64,000 bases of DNA from Candidatus Thiodiazotropha sp. (ex Myrtea sp. 'scaly one' KF741663) (GCA_025655555.1 JAHXIQ010000002.1:682001-746000); one strand, 5' to 3'. Shown: positions 9,871 through 21,329, counted from the stretch's first letter. Made by a program: numbers and translations. The notes: generated by a model from the sequence alone, not told the origin.

Positions 9871-11101
9871 TCGGGAAACCACACTCGAATACTTCGATAT
9901 CATCGTCGTCGGAGGCGGCATGGTGGGTAGTGCGCTGGCCTGTGCGACGGCAGAGGCGGGCTTTAACGTTTGTGTGCTTGAGATGAGAGAGCCACAACAA
10001 AACTGGCCAAAAGATGAAGTCGATCTTCGGGTCTCTGCCTTGACGCGAGCCTCTCAATGCGTGTTGGAAAATCTTGGAGTATGGGAGCAGATGCAAGCAC
10101 TGCGAATCAGCCCTTACACTGATATGGAGGTCTGGGATGCTGGCGGTAGCGGACGCATCCACTTCAGTGCAGCGGAACTCGGTGAAGTCAATCTGGGGCA
10201 TATTGTCGAAAACCGCGTGACTCAACTGACCTTGTGGCAGCGATTGGAGTCTCTGCAGGGAGTGACCTTGCGTTGTCCAGCCAGGGTTACTCAATTGTTA
10301 TTGGATGACAAACCCGGAGTGATATTGGATGACGGCACGCATCTACAGGCCCGGTTGATTGTTGCCGCAGATGGCAGAGATTCACAGATCCGGGAGATGG
10401 CCGGTATCGGTACCAAAGGATGGGATTACGATCAGCATGCCATTGTTGCAACCATCACACCGCAACAGCATCACGGCTACACGGCTCGGCAAAGGTTTAT
10501 GAAGACCGGTCCACTGGCTTTTCTCCCTATCGATGACGGACGCTGTTCCATTGTCTGGTCTACCTCCCCGCAGGAGGCAGAGGCATTGATGGCGATGGAC
10601 GATAAGGCTTTCAGTCATGCGCTGACATTGGCGAGTGACCATATGCTGGGTGAGATCGATGCTGTAGGCCCCAGGGGTGTCTTTCCTTTGCGCTTGGGAC
10701 ATGCGGAGATCTACATTCGCCCTGGACTTGCACTGATCGGCGATGCGGCCCACGCCATACACCCTCTGGCAGGACAGGGCGTCAACCTGGGCTTTCTTGA
10801 TGCGGCCACCCTGGCGGAAACCGTGATTGATGCCAAGTCGATAGGTCGACCCATCGGTGCCTTTGCCACCCTGCGCCGTTATGAACGGACACGCAAGGGC
10901 GCCAACATGGGCATGCTGGCAGCCATGGATGCCTTCAAGCGAACCTTTAGCAATGAGATTCCACCACTCCAAATGATCAGAAACCTGGGGCTCACATTGG
11001 CGGATCGATCGGGGCCCCTGAAACATCTGATGGTGCGTCGAGCCATGGGACTGAGTGGTGAGTTGCCAGATCTGGCCAGACATCGCCCCGTAGGGAATTA
11101 A
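9863..11101 (+). CDS. ubiI: UbiH/UbiI/VisC-family FAD-dependent hydroxylase
   Basis: IIVVGGGMVGSALACA, GDAAHAIHPLAGQGVNLGFLD; TTG start overlapping the ubiH stop is a guess. Confidence 0.85.
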   Translation: MTDRETTLEYFDIIVVGGGMVGSALACATAEAGFNVCVLEMREPQQNWPKDEVDLRVSALTRASQCVLENLGVWEQMQALRISPYTDMEVWDAGGSGRIHFSAAELGEVNLGHIVENRVTQLTLWQRLESLQGVTLRCPARVTQLLLDDKPGVILDDGTHLQARLIVAADGRDSQIREMAGIGTKGWDYDQHAIVATITPQQHHGYTARQRFMKTGPLAFLPIDDGRCSIVWSTSPQEAEALMAMDDKAFSHALTLASDHMLGEIDAVGPRGVFPLRLGHAEIYIRPGLALIGDAAHAIHPLAGQGVNLGFLDAATLAETVIDAKSIGRPIGAFATLRRYERTRKGANMGMLAAMDAFKRTFSNEIPPLQMIRNLGLTLADRSGPLKHLMVRRAMGLSGELPDLARHRPVGN

Positions 11102-11248
11102 ATTCACCGGCTAAATGGCCTGTAATTTTTTTAATCCTTTCGTGATGCGTATTGCAATCTTTTACAGATATGGTGTTCCTCCGGCTGGCTGACGTGGCAT
11201 ATATTGGGGTGATATATACAGATAAAGATACCCTGAGGAGAGTTCATC

Positions 11249-12853
11249 ATGATTAGACGCCCCCTGGCTTGGGTTGTGTTGCCTTTGGCGCTGTTTCTCC
11301 TTGCCATGTTGACCGCCTGCGGTGGTGGCGGTTCTTCCTCTTCAACGGCCCCCTCAGGCAAGACGGGTTCTGTGGGCATCATGTTGACCGATGCACCGGC
11401 CGATCCCGCTCTTTTCTCTGCGATCAATGCAACCATCGAACGCGTGGAGTTGATTGGCGGTGATGGTGGTAAAGCGAGCTTGTTTGATGGACCCGCAGAG
11501 ACAGTGGATTTACTGCGATTGCGTAATGAATCCGTGCCCTTCACTTTCCGTGATGATGTGCCGGTTGGTACTTATTGCAAGGTCAGGCTCACGCTGACCA
11601 ATCCTGACGGGCTGGAATTGGTGCTGGCGGCAGATGGTAGTAGCTATTTCCCCAAATTACCCGGTAACGGAAAGCTCGACCTGTTGGCGAGGAATTGCTT
11701 CACGGTGGCACCGGGTGCATCCGTCACGCTTCAGCTCGACATGGATGCCGGTAACTCTATCCATATCGTACAGACGGGTAGTAAGACCACGTATAACTTT
11801 CGTCCGGTGGTCTTTGTTGATGTGATCAACAAAAGTTTCAGTGGCAAGCTGGTACGGGTGGAAGGTGTGATTGAAGATATCAACGCTGCGGATCAAAGCC
11901 TGTTGTTGTGTGGTGCGCTTCCAACACATCAAGTGAACGGCCGGGATTGTGTGACGGTAAGTTTGGGGGCGGATTCGGCTTTCTTTGACAACGTAACACT
12001 CGGTGGTGACGCAGCCCCATTGGCCGACCTGTTAGTGGAAGGCAACCTGAGTCAATCGGCAGCGGTGGTTGGGTTGGTGCGGACCCTGGTGATCAATGAT
12101 GAGATACCTGACATCCCCGCATCATCTCTGCCCGGCAGCGATCTCTGCCGGATTTGGGATACGGCTTTTGATGCGGCCTCCCAACCGTATCCGGATGATG
12201 TGGATTGTCTTGATACCACCTTGGTGTTGCCTGATGGAACCCTTCTTATTGACGACCAGGGTGGGGTGGTCACTGATCACCGTCCACGACTTGCGCTGGA
12301 TGGTTTAGCTGTTGAGATGGGTGTGTTCAGCCAGGCCTATGGTACTGCCGCCACCGATGCTGACATAAACGGCTTTACCATGCACACGCCGGATATTGTC
12401 ACTGTGGATCTGCAGGATCCTACCGGCTTCAACGGTACGCGTATTCTTTCCAAGGATGGGGAGATACTCGACTATACCGCCATTCTCATACCTCGAGCAC
12501 TAAAAGTGGATGGTGTGCAGACAACTCCGTTAGATCCTTTCAAGGCTGCGGTTGTCATCGTCGATACCGACATGGATGGCCGGGTGGCCGCTGCAGGAAC
12601 GATTGGTGGTTTGGTCACAGGTGGCTTCACGTTGATACCTGAGGCGGGTACCACACCCTGTGGTGTTACAGGTGATCTAACTGTGCTGCTGAGTCCGGAT
12701 GCAGCTGTCACCACAGTCACGATCACCAACACGACGGTCGATGTTTCACCCGGCGGTGTTCTGGAGGCGGGGCAGGAGATTGGTGTCAGCGGGCAGTGTG
12801 GGACGGACAGCCTAACGGCAGACACGGTCGTGATTGTCGACGACCAGAGATAA
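11249..12853 (+). CDS. DUF4382-like lipoprotein
   Basis: Lipobox LTAC followed by GGGGSSSS; GSVGIMLTDAPADPALFSAINATIERVEL resembles DUF4382. Confidence 0.8.
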   Translation: MIRRPLAWVVLPLALFLLAMLTACGGGGSSSSTAPSGKTGSVGIMLTDAPADPALFSAINATIERVELIGGDGGKASLFDGPAETVDLLRLRNESVPFTFRDDVPVGTYCKVRLTLTNPDGLELVLAADGSSYFPKLPGNGKLDLLARNCFTVAPGASVTLQLDMDAGNSIHIVQTGSKTTYNFRPVVFVDVINKSFSGKLVRVEGVIEDINAADQSLLLCGALPTHQVNGRDCVTVSLGADSAFFDNVTLGGDAAPLADLLVEGNLSQSAAVVGLVRTLVINDEIPDIPASSLPGSDLCRIWDTAFDAASQPYPDDVDCLDTTLVLPDGTLLIDDQGGVVTDHRPRLALDGLAVEMGVFSQAYGTAATDADINGFTMHTPDIVTVDLQDPTGFNGTRILSKDGEILDYTAILIPRALKVDGVQTTPLDPFKAAVVIVDTDMDGRVAAAGTIGGLVTGGFTLIPEAGTTPCGVTGDLTVLLSPDAAVTTVTITNTTVDVSPGGVLEAGQEIGVSGQCGTDSLTADTVVIVDDQR

Positions 12854-12878
12854 TCAGAGAAAGTAAGGTTTTTCTGCA

Positions 12879-12907
12879 TTGGCAATTCTGGGAGGGCAGG
12901 GTATAGT
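12879..12907 (+). promoter_or_regulatory. Candidate sigma70 promoter of gcv operon (TTGGCA-N17-TATAGT)
   Basis: -35 TTGGCA 12879-12884, -10 TATAGT 12902-12907, 17-nt spacer, just upstream of the glycine riboswitch. Confidence 0.7.
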
Positions 12908-12922
12908 CTCGGCTCGACCCAG

Positions 12923-13113
12923 CCCTCGTGGGAGAGATCGGTTCAGTACCGACGCCGAAGGCGCAATTCCGCCCGGAATCGCTCAGGCAAAAGGACCGTG
13001 GGGGTAAGTTCATGCTTTTGGACTTAGGTCGACTCTGGAGAGCGGTGTAACCACACCCACCGACGGGGCAGGCGCTATTTGCACAGCGCCAAACTCTCAG
13101 GTTTTGGACAGAG
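12923..13113 (+). promoter_or_regulatory. Tandem glycine riboswitch
   Basis: Two aptamers: GGGAGAGATCGG..GCCGAAGGCGCAA..CTCAGGCAAAAGGACCG and CTCTGGAGAGCGG..CCACCGACGGGGCAGGCGC..GCGCCAAACTCTCAGGTTTTGGACAGAG; upstream of gcvT. Confidence 0.95.
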
Positions 13114-13114
13114 G

Positions 13115-13150
13115 GGCGGCGCAGGGGAATTCCTCTTGTGCCGCCTTTTT
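13115..13150 (+). terminator. Intrinsic terminator downstream of glycine riboswitch
   Basis: GGCGGCGCAGGGG-AATTC-CTCTTGTGCCGCC followed by TTTTT, 2 nt after the aptamer-2 P1 stem. Confidence 0.8.
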
Positions 13151-13173
13151 GCGTTTTGAGCCGGGAGCCAGCG

Positions 13174-14262
13174 ATGGAAAAACAGACCGTTCTATATGAG
13201 ACCCACAAGTCCATGGGGGGCAAAATGGTACCCTTTGGCGGCTGGGATATGCCGCTTCATTACGGTTCCCAACTGGAGGAACATCACCAGGTCCGCCGGG
13301 ATGCCGGTATGTTCGATGTCTCTCATATGACGGTTGTGGATCTCAAAGGGCCTCAGGCGAAGCCCTATCTGCGCTATCTGCTCGCCAATGATGTGGACAA
13401 GCTGAAGACCGTCGGCAAGGCACTCTACTCCTGCATGCTCAACGAGCAGGGGGGCGTGGTGGATGATCTGATCGTTTACTATTTAAACGATGACTGGTTT
13501 CGCATGGTGGTCAATGCGGGTACCACCGAGAAAGACCTGGCCTGGCTGGAGAAGCAGGCAACAGATTTTGATCTGACCATCACACCCCGGCGTGACCTGG
13601 CGATGATCGCTGTACAGGGCCCCAATGCGCGAACCAAGGCCCTGTCCAGGGTGTCCGAGAAATTGCAAAAAGCGGGTGCGGAACTCAAACCTTTCAATGC
13701 AGTAATGGACGGCGATTGGTTCCTTGCCCGAACCGGCTACACCGGTGAGGATGGTTTTGAAATCATGCTGCCGGGGGATCAGGCTGAGTCATTCTGGCAA
13801 AGCCTGACTGATGCGGGTGTCGTACCCTGTGGGCTTGGTGCGCGGGATACCCTGCGCCTGGAGGCCGGCATGAATCTCTATGGTGCCGACATGGACGATG
13901 AGACGTCCCCACTGGAGTCCGGGCTTGGGTGGACAATCGCCTGGGAGCCTGAAGACAGAGACTTTATAGGGCGAAGCGTACTGCAGGCTCAGCGTAAAGA
14001 TCCGGAAAAGCAACGATTCATCGGTTTGGTCTTGACCGGCCGGGGGGTGCTGCGTAACCATTTGAAATTATTTGACGGCGATGAGCCGGTCGGCGAGATT
14101 ACATCAGGTGGTTTTGCGCCGACGCTGGAGCGCTCCATCGCCTTTGCGCGTGTCAAACCTGGAACCGGTGAGGCATGTGAGGTTGAGATTCGCGGCAAGC
14201 GTGTCTCTGCCCAGGTAGTGAAACCGCCTTTCGTGCGCCATGGCAAGTCTCAGCTGAGTTAG
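13174..14262 (+). CDS. gcvT: Glycine cleavage system aminomethyltransferase (T protein)
   Basis: [30 protein letters not shown]; start set downstream of the terminator. Confidence 0.97.
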   Translation: MEKQTVLYETHKSMGGKMVPFGGWDMPLHYGSQLEEHHQVRRDAGMFDVSHMTVVDLKGPQAKPYLRYLLANDVDKLKTVGKALYSCMLNEQGGVVDDLIVYYLNDDWFRMVVNAGTTEKDLAWLEKQATDFDLTITPRRDLAMIAVQGPNARTKALSRVSEKLQKAGAELKPFNAVMDGDWFLARTGYTGEDGFEIMLPGDQAESFWQSLTDAGVVPCGLGARDTLRLEAGMNLYGADMDDETSPLESGLGWTIAWEPEDRDFIGRSVLQAQRKDPEKQRFIGLVLTGRGVLRNHLKLFDGDEPVGEITSGGFAPTLERSIAFARVKPGTGEACEVEIRGKRVSAQVVKPPFVRHGKSQLS

Positions 14263-14347
14263 CACTTATTGCCATCGTGAAGAGATATAATGACGGGCCT
14301 GAATACGACGTCCATCAACCAACCTATTGACAGACAGGATCAAGATC

Positions 14348-14743
14348 ATGAGTGACACACCTAAGGAACTCCGTTATGCCAAGTCCCACGAATGGCTCAG
14401 AGATGAAGGTGATGGTACCGCTACCATCGGTATTTCTGAACATGCCCAAGAGTTATTGGGCGACCTGGTTTTCGTCGACCTGCCGGAAGTTGGCACAAAG
14501 GTAGAGGCAGGTGGTGATTGTGCGGTGGTCGAGTCAGTGAAAGCTGCCTCTGACGTCTACAGTCCGGTCACTGGTGAAGTCATCGAAGTGAATGAGTCAC
14601 TTGATGATGCCCCCGAAACGATCAATGAAGATGCATTCGGCAACGGCTGGATGTTCAAAGTCAAACTCGATGATGCCACTGAATTAGACAGCCTGCTGGA
14701 TGCTGATGCTTACGATGCACTGGTTGCCGAGGAAGACCACTAA
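14348..14743 (+). CDS. gcvH: Glycine cleavage system H protein
   Basis: Lipoyl-lysine motif [19 protein letters not shown]. Confidence 0.97.
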   Translation: MSDTPKELRYAKSHEWLRDEGDGTATIGISEHAQELLGDLVFVDLPEVGTKVEAGGDCAVVESVKAASDVYSPVTGEVIEVNESLDDAPETINEDAFGNGWMFKVKLDDATELDSLLDADAYDALVAEEDH

Positions 14744-14757
14744 ACAAAGAGACGGTC

Positions 14758-16155
14758 ATGCCATTCATTCCCCATACTGAAGATGATATTCAGGAGATGC
14801 TCGCAGTCATCGGTGTCGATAGTATCGATACGCTGTTCGACGAGATTCCTGATGAACTACGTTGTGACGAGTTAAAGGCCATTCCGGCAGGAATGCCTGA
14901 GATGGAAGTCTCCCGGTTAATGCAAGCGCGCGCCCGAGAGGATGGGCAACCACTCTGTTTTCTGGGTGCCGGTGCATACGATCACCACATCCCGGCAGCC
15001 GTTTGGCAGTTGACGACCCGTGGTGAGTTTTATACGGCCTACACACCGTATCAGGCCGAGGCAAGCCAGGGTACTTTGCAGTTGCTCTATGAGTACCAGT
15101 CGATGATGACGGCCTTGACCGGTATGGATGTCTCGAACGCCTCGCTCTATGACGGCGCCTCGGCGCTGGCGGAAGCCGTGCTGATGGCGGTACGCGCCAA
15201 CCGCAAGTCGAAGTCTGGTCGTATTTTGATGCCACGCACATTGCATCCACTCTATCGCAGAGTGACACACAGCATCGTACGCAATCAGGGGATAGAACTG
15301 GTCGAGGTTGGCTATGACGGCAAGACAGGTCAGGTCGATACGTCAGTACTGGAGCAATATGCCGGTGAGGATTTTGCTGCGTTGGTTATACCTCAACCCA
15401 ACTTCTTCGGGGTGCTGGAGAATGTGGATGAGCTGACCGAGTGGGCACATGCAAACGGCATGCTGGCGATCGCAGTGGTGAATCCACTTGCCATGTCCAT
15501 CCTGAAGCCAGCGGGAGAATGGGGTGAGGATGGCGCCGATATCTGCTGTGGTGAAGGTCAGCCGATGGGTGCTCCATTGGCTTCCGGCGGGCCCTATTTC
15601 GGATTTCTCTGCTGTCGGGAAAAGCTGGTACGCCAGATGCCGGGGCGCATCATCGGTAAGACGGTGGATTTAGATGGCAAGCCCGGCTATGCCCTGACCC
15701 TGCAGGCACGTGAACAGCATATCCGGCGCTCCAAGGCGACCTCGAATATCTGCACCAACCAAGGTTTGATGGTGACCGCGGCGACTATCCACATGGCGAT
15801 CATGGGCGGTGAAGGGTTACAGCACATGGCAGCGGCCTGTCACGGGAATACCGAAAGGCTGTCACAGGCGCTCTGCAGTCTTCCCCAGGTGGAATCTGTC
15901 TTCGAGGGCCCCGTATTTCACGAACGGGTATTAAAGCTACCGCTGTCTGCGAAAGACGCGCTAAAAGCCTTGGCTGCGCACAATGTGCAGGGTGGGTTCG
16001 ATCTGAGCGATGACTACCCGGAACTGGACAGTGCCATTCTGGTGTGTGCCACCGAACTGCGTGGTGAAGAGGATATCGAACAATACCGTAGCAAGCTTGA
16101 GCGGGTCATTGCGGCACAGGTACAGACACCCTGCCAGCTTAAGCCGGATTGGTGA
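14758..16155 (+). CDS. gcvPA: Glycine dehydrogenase (decarboxylating) subunit 1
   Basis: [41 protein letters not shown]. Confidence 0.96.
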   Translation: MPFIPHTEDDIQEMLAVIGVDSIDTLFDEIPDELRCDELKAIPAGMPEMEVSRLMQARAREDGQPLCFLGAGAYDHHIPAAVWQLTTRGEFYTAYTPYQAEASQGTLQLLYEYQSMMTALTGMDVSNASLYDGASALAEAVLMAVRANRKSKSGRILMPRTLHPLYRRVTHSIVRNQGIELVEVGYDGKTGQVDTSVLEQYAGEDFAALVIPQPNFFGVLENVDELTEWAHANGMLAIAVVNPLAMSILKPAGEWGEDGADICCGEGQPMGAPLASGGPYFGFLCCREKLVRQMPGRIIGKTVDLDGKPGYALTLQAREQHIRRSKATSNICTNQGLMVTAATIHMAIMGGEGLQHMAAACHGNTERLSQALCSLPQVESVFEGPVFHERVLKLPLSAKDALKALAAHNVQGGFDLSDDYPELDSAILVCATELRGEEDIEQYRSKLERVIAAQVQTPCQLKPDW

Positions 16156-16231
16156 AGCGGATCTTATCCGGTAATTGCTATAACGAACTGACACACAAGA
16201 CCGGGACTTCAGCGGTCGACATGGGATTGAG

Positions 16232-17680
16232 ATGATTTACGAGCATTCACGAACTGGCCGTCGGGCCACAGCCCAGACAAATCCGGAGATGGATAAGTTG
16301 TCTGATATTCCCGATGCGCTGTTAAGAAAACGTCCGGCAGGATTGCCTGAGGTTTCGGAGATGCAGGCTGTGCGCCACTATACTCGCCTGTCGCAGAAGA
16401 ACTTCTCCATCGATACCCATTTTTACCCGTTGGGCTCCTGTACCATGAAGTACAATCCGCGGGCCTGCAATTCACTGGCCAGCCTGCCCGGTTTTCTCTC
16501 CCGTCATCCGCTGGCGCCCGACACACATAGCCAAGGGTTCATGGCCTGCATGTATGATCTGCAGGAGATCCTCAAGCATGTCACCGGTATGCACGATGTT
16601 TCTCTCTCACCGGCTGCCGGTGCTCAGGGTGAGTTTGCTGGCGTAGCGATGATCCGTGCCTATCACGATGCACGAGGCGATACCGCACGGAGTGAGATCC
16701 TGGTACCCGATGCGGCCCATGGCACCAACCCGGCCTCTGCAGTCATGTGTGGTTACAAGGCTCGTGAGATTCCCACCGGCCGGGATGGAGATATCGACCT
16801 GGATGCACTGAAGCAGGCACTGGGACCACAAACAGCCGGCATCATGTTGACGAATCCTTCTACTGTTGGGGTGTTCGAGCGACGCATTAAAGAGATCGCT
16901 GGTCTCGTCCACGAAGCCGGCGGCTTACTTTACTATGATGGGGCTAATCTGAATGCCATCCTTGGAAAGGTAAGACCTGGCGACATGGGATTTGATGTCA
17001 TTCACATGAATTTACACAAGACCTTCTCCACCCCCCATGGTGGTGGTGGACCGGGTGCGGGACCTGTGGGTGTGAGCCAGCGACTGGCGCCCTATCTGCC
17101 GGTGCCGATGGTTGACTATGATGGCACAGACTATATTTGGCTGACCGAGAAAGAGCGACCAGAGAGTATCGGTCGTTTGTCGGCTTTCGCCGGTAACGCC
17201 GGTGTCCTGCTACGGGCCTATGTCTATGCCAGATTGCTGGGGCGAGAAGGTATGCATCGTGTCGCAGAGTTTTCCTCCCTGAATGCCAACTACCTCCTGA
17301 AACGTCTGATGGAAGTCGGTTTCGATGCCGCCTATCCTGAGCGCCGTGCCAGCCATGAGTTTATTCTGACGTTGAAAAAACAGGCCAAGGAACTCGGTGT
17401 CAATACCATGGACTTTGCCAAGCGGATGCTGGACTACGGGGTACATGCACCAACCACCTACTTTCCTTTGTTGGTGCCGGAGTGCCTGCTGGTGGAGCCC
17501 ACTGAGACTGAAGCCAAAGAGGATCTCGACAGTTTTGTCGAGATCATGCAGACCATCAAGCAGGAGGCTGAGACCCAGCCTGACCTGGTCAAACAAGCGC
17601 CACATACCATGCCCGTACGGCGTCTGGATGATGTGCGTGCCGCCCGCGAGCTTGACTTGGCCTGGAAGAGCGATAGCTAA
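16232..17680 (+). CDS. gcvPB: Glycine dehydrogenase (decarboxylating) subunit 2
   Basis: [17 protein letters not shown]-lysine region [24 protein letters not shown]. Confidence 0.97.
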   Translation: MIYEHSRTGRRATAQTNPEMDKLSDIPDALLRKRPAGLPEVSEMQAVRHYTRLSQKNFSIDTHFYPLGSCTMKYNPRACNSLASLPGFLSRHPLAPDTHSQGFMACMYDLQEILKHVTGMHDVSLSPAAGAQGEFAGVAMIRAYHDARGDTARSEILVPDAAHGTNPASAVMCGYKAREIPTGRDGDIDLDALKQALGPQTAGIMLTNPSTVGVFERRIKEIAGLVHEAGGLLYYDGANLNAILGKVRPGDMGFDVIHMNLHKTFSTPHGGGGPGAGPVGVSQRLAPYLPVPMVDYDGTDYIWLTEKERPESIGRLSAFAGNAGVLLRAYVYARLLGREGMHRVAEFSSLNANYLLKRLMEVGFDAAYPERRASHEFILTLKKQAKELGVNTMDFAKRMLDYGVHAPTTYFPLLVPECLLVEPTETEAKEDLDSFVEIMQTIKQEAETQPDLVKQAPHTMPVRRLDDVRAARELDLAWKSDS

Positions 17681-17793
17681 CACCCTCCCTGAATAGAGAT
17701 GGGTAGGTTCCCATCTCCACTCTCAAATGCCGTTCGTATTGAATGGCAGACTATTTCTGAACTGAATAGAAGCAACGACAAAGAGGTTTTTAT

Positions 17794-18726
17794 ATGTCAG
17801 CTCTGATATGCGGATCCTTCGCCTTCGATACCATTATGGTCTTTCATGACCACTTCAAGAACCATATTCTTCCTGAGCAGGTACATATCCTGAATGTCTC
17901 ATTTCTGGTGCCTGATATGCGTCGTGAGTTCGGCGGTTGTGCCGGGAATATTGCATACAATCTCAATATGCTGGGTGGAAAGGGTAAGCCTGTGGGTACC
18001 ATCGGTGAAGACTTTGCACCCTATGCGAAGTGGATGGATGAGTGCGGTGTGAGTCGCGAACATCTGCGTGTTATTCCAGGCAGCTATACGGCACAGGCCT
18101 ATATCACCACAGACAAGGACGATAACCAGATCACGGCCTTTCATCCCGGGGCCATGAACCAGGCTCACGACATTGATGTCTCAAAGATTGATGGCTGCAG
18201 TCTGGGTATGGTTTCACCCGATGGCAGACAGGGGATGATCGACCATGCAGCGCAGTTTGCCGAATCGGGGGTGCCGTTCATTTTTGACCCCGGTCAAGGC
18301 ATGCCCATGTTTGATGGCGATAGTCTGCTGAAGTTTGCTGAGCAGGCCAATTGGCTTGCCTTCAATGACTATGAAGCAAAGTTGATGACAGAGCGCACCG
18401 GCTTGAGTCTCAAGCAGCTGGCGGAAAGAGTTGAGGCGGTTATTGTTACCCGTGGTGGTGAGGGATCGGAAATCATTACCCGGGACAAGCGTTATGAGAT
18501 TCCCGTGGCGCTGGCGAAGGCACTGATCGATCCCACGGGTTGTGGTGATGCCTACCGTGCGGGCCTTCTGTTCGGTCTGATGAACGGGATGGATTGGGAT
18601 ACGACCGGCCGTATTGCGGCCTTGATGGGCGCAATTAAAATCGAGCAGGCTGGAACACAGAACCATTTTGTCTCAAAAGAGGCCTTTGCCCACCGTTTTG
18701 AGCAGGCCTTTGAATACCGTTTTTAA
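17794..18726 (+). CDS. PfkB-family carbohydrate/nucleoside kinase
   Basis: GGCAGNIAYNLNMLGG; C-terminal DPTGCGDAYRAGLL motif. Confidence 0.88.
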   Translation: MSALICGSFAFDTIMVFHDHFKNHILPEQVHILNVSFLVPDMRREFGGCAGNIAYNLNMLGGKGKPVGTIGEDFAPYAKWMDECGVSREHLRVIPGSYTAQAYITTDKDDNQITAFHPGAMNQAHDIDVSKIDGCSLGMVSPDGRQGMIDHAAQFAESGVPFIFDPGQGMPMFDGDSLLKFAEQANWLAFNDYEAKLMTERTGLSLKQLAERVEAVIVTRGGEGSEIITRDKRYEIPVALAKALIDPTGCGDAYRAGLLFGLMNGMDWDTTGRIAALMGAIKIEQAGTQNHFVSKEAFAHRFEQAFEYRF

Positions 18727-18750
18727 CCTCACTGATTGGCTGAAATAAAC

Positions 18751-19281
18751 ATGTCCGGACACTTTACAGAGAGCGATTTCATTCCCCTTAATTTGGCGGT
18801 CCTGACCGTTTCCGATAGTCGGACCGAGGAGACGGACAAGTCCGGTAATACGCTGAAAGAGCGGGCTGCCGAAGCCGGTCACAGAGTCGTAGAGAAAACC
18901 ATCGTACCTGATGATGTCTATCAGATGCGTGCGGTTGTCTCCCGCTGGATTGCCGATAGTGATGTGCATGTCGTGATCTCGACAGGTGGCACAGGCATTA
19001 CTGGCCGGGACAGTACCCCAGAGGCATTGCAGCCACTGTTCGATAAACATATTGAGGGCTTCGGTGAACTCTACCGGACCATCTCTCTCGAAGAGATTGG
19101 TACCTCGTCGATCCAGTCAAGGGCCATTGCCGGTCTGGCCAACGGAACGCTGATTTTCTGCCTGCCGGGGTCGACCGGTGCCTGTCGAACCGGTTGGGAC
19201 AATATACTCAAGGCACAGCTTGATATGCGAACCCGCCCCTGCAACTTTGCCCAAATGTTTCCACGCTTGCTCGAAAAATAG
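18751..19281 (+). CDS. moaB: Molybdenum cofactor biosynthesis protein B
   Basis: LTVSDSRTEETDKSG, STGGTGITGRDSTPEA. Confidence 0.93.
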   Translation: MSGHFTESDFIPLNLAVLTVSDSRTEETDKSGNTLKERAAEAGHRVVEKTIVPDDVYQMRAVVSRWIADSDVHVVISTGGTGITGRDSTPEALQPLFDKHIEGFGELYRTISLEEIGTSSIQSRAIAGLANGTLIFCLPGSTGACRTGWDNILKAQLDMRTRPCNFAQMFPRLLEK

Positions 19282-19289
19282 GAGGCCAT

Positions 19290-20531
19290 ATGGCTGATTG
19301 TGGGTGTGATAGTCACCAGCAGAGCCTCAAGCCTTTTGATGAGGCACTGAGTTTTCTCCTGGCACAGGCCAAACCGATCACAGATACTGAAACCCTGCCG
19401 CTGGAACAGGCACTGGGTCGGGTACTGGCTGTCCCTGTCCACAGCCAAGTGGATGTGCCGCCCTGGGATAACAGTGCGATGGACGGTTATGCCATCAATA
19501 CCCGCGATCTGGTTAAGATGGAGAGTCTTCGTGTTGCCCAGCGAATCCCTGCCGGTGCGGCGGGTAGCGAACTTCAGCCAGGTACGGCTGCACGTATCTT
19601 TACCGGCGCCCCTGTACCGCCTGGTGCTGATGCAGTCGTCATGCAGGAGGTATGTACGGTTGAGGGTGATCAGGTTTCCGTGACACAACCACCGCTTCCC
19701 GGTGCCAATATCCGTCGAGCAGGTGAGGACATCCTGCAGGGTGAGGAGATTCTCAAGGCTGGTACCCGGCTTTCGCCACACCATCTTGGGCTGGCGGCCT
19801 CTGTGGGAGTGCCGACACTGACAGTCTATCGACCGTTACGGGTGGCTGTTTTTTCCAGTGGTGACGAACTTGTGATGCCTGGCGGGGAGTTGGGTCCCGG
19901 TCAGATCTATAACTCCAATCAGTTCACGCTGGGTGGTTTGGTGAAACGGATGGGTTGCGAAGTGATCCAACTGGGTATGGTGGAAGATACCCTGGAGGCA
20001 ACATGCGAGGCGCTGAAACGTGGAGCGAAGTCAGCCGATCTGATTTTGGCATCCGGTGGTGTCTCTGTGGGTGAAGAGGATCATGTCAAACCGGCGGTCG
20101 AGCAGTTGGGCTCTTTGGATCTCTGGAAAGTCGCCATACGTCCCGGCAAACCGATTGCCTTCGGTCAGGTGGATGGTACGCCCTTTTTTGGCGCACCAGG
20201 GAATCCGGTCTCTCTGTTTACCACTTTCACCATATTCGCCAGACCGTTCATTCTCCGGTTGCAGGGCATGGAAGAGGGCTATATGCCGATGGCATTCAAG
20301 GCGATCGCAGCATTCGAAAAGGCCGGGACGGACAAGCGACGTGAATATGCCCGGGCTAAAATGGAGATGGACGAGCAGGGCCGCGCAGTGGTGAAGCTCT
20401 ATGCCAACCGCTCTTCCGGTGTACTCAGCTCGGTTGCCTGGGCCAATGGTTTGGCCGTTTTGCCGGCGATGACTGCCATCAGTCAGGGTGGCGCCATCGA
20501 ATTCATCCCTTTCAGTGAGTTAATGACATGA
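19290..20531 (+). CDS. moeA: Molybdopterin molybdenumtransferase
   Basis: NSAMDGYAI, GDELV, ASGGVSVGEEDHV, PGNPVS motifs. Confidence 0.95.
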   Translation: MADCGCDSHQQSLKPFDEALSFLLAQAKPITDTETLPLEQALGRVLAVPVHSQVDVPPWDNSAMDGYAINTRDLVKMESLRVAQRIPAGAAGSELQPGTAARIFTGAPVPPGADAVVMQEVCTVEGDQVSVTQPPLPGANIRRAGEDILQGEEILKAGTRLSPHHLGLAASVGVPTLTVYRPLRVAVFSSGDELVMPGGELGPGQIYNSNQFTLGGLVKRMGCEVIQLGMVEDTLEATCEALKRGAKSADLILASGGVSVGEEDHVKPAVEQLGSLDLWKVAIRPGKPIAFGQVDGTPFFGAPGNPVSLFTTFTIFARPFILRLQGMEEGYMPMAFKAIAAFEKAGTDKRREYARAKMEMDEQGRAVVKLYANRSSGVLSSVAWANGLAVLPAMTAISQGGAIEFIPFSELMT

Positions 20532-20779
20532 TTGAGGTAAGGTTTTTTGCCCGCTTCAGAGAAGAGCTCGGCGCAGATACCGAGCAGTTGGAGGCGGGTC
20601 ATGTGAACTGCGTAGAGGATCTGTTGACCGATTTGCGAGCCAGAGGTGGTACTTGGTCGCGGCTCTTTGCTGAGGATCAGCGGGTCATGGCGGCGGTCAA
20701 TCAAGAAGTGGCTGATCAGAGTACGCCACTGAAGGATGGGGATGAGGTCGCATTCTTTCCGCCGGTGACGGGTGGTTGA
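20528..20779 (+). CDS. moaD: Molybdopterin synthase sulfur carrier subunit
   Basis: Ubiquitin-like fold; C-terminal DGDEVAFFPPVTGG. Confidence 0.93.
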   Translation: MIEVRFFARFREELGADTEQLEAGHVNCVEDLLTDLRARGGTWSRLFAEDQRVMAAVNQEVADQSTPLKDGDEVAFFPPVTGG

Positions 20780-21254
20780 TCCAGTGAACTATGTCCATGT
20801 GCAGAGTGAACCCCTAGATCCCCATCGCGAGGTCGATCAGCTGCGTGCCGACAACCCGATGATCGGTGCCGTGGTGAGTTTCATCGGACTGATGCGCGAT
20901 ATGAACGAGGGGGATAAGGTTGACCGGCTTTTTCTCGAGCACTACCCGGGAATGACGGAGAAGGCGTTACTCAAAATTGTTGAGGAGGCGTCACGCCGCT
21001 GGGATCTGCAAGGGTGCCGAGTGGTGCACCGGGTGGGTGAAATGCGGCCTACCGACCCCATCGTTGTGGTGGTTGTGGCCAGCAGTCATCGAAAAGAAGC
21101 CTTCCTAGGCTGCGAATTTGTTATAGACTATCTAAAGACGCAGGCCCCATTCTGGAAAAAAGAGCTGACAGAGGGTGGTGAGCGTTGGGTGGATGCCCGC
21201 ATCAGTGATGACGAGGCAGAAGAAAAATGGCGCTCCGCTTCGTCGGATGACTAA
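20772..21254 (+). CDS. moaE: Molybdopterin synthase catalytic subunit
   Basis: GAVVSFIGLMRD, LEHYPGMTEKAL, HRVGEMRPTDPIVVVVVASSHRKEAF; overlaps moaD. Confidence 0.95.
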   Translation: MVDPVNYVHVQSEPLDPHREVDQLRADNPMIGAVVSFIGLMRDMNEGDKVDRLFLEHYPGMTEKALLKIVEEASRRWDLQGCRVVHRVGEMRPTDPIVVVVVASSHRKEAFLGCEFVIDYLKTQAPFWKKELTEGGERWVDARISDDEAEEKWRSASSDD

Positions 21255-21329
21255 AGAAATCACCCACGCTGCCGCAGAGATCTCATATTAGGCTGATCAG
21301 AATGGATCTGGAAATTGAGAGGCATTTTC

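Noticed and set aside
10382-11107. 241-aa minus-strand ORF opposite ubiI
   Set aside because: Shadow ORF on the complementary strand of a strongly supported FAD hydroxylase.
13138-13173. N-terminal extension of gcvT ORF ([12 protein letters not shown])
   Set aside because: Starts inside the riboswitch-associated terminator; Met at 13174 with GGGAG upstream is the likely start.
17696-17717. GAGATGGG-TAGGTT-CCCATCTC hairpin after gcvPB as terminator
   Set aside because: Good 8-bp stem but no following T-tract; could be an RNA processing/stability hairpin, not called as a terminator.
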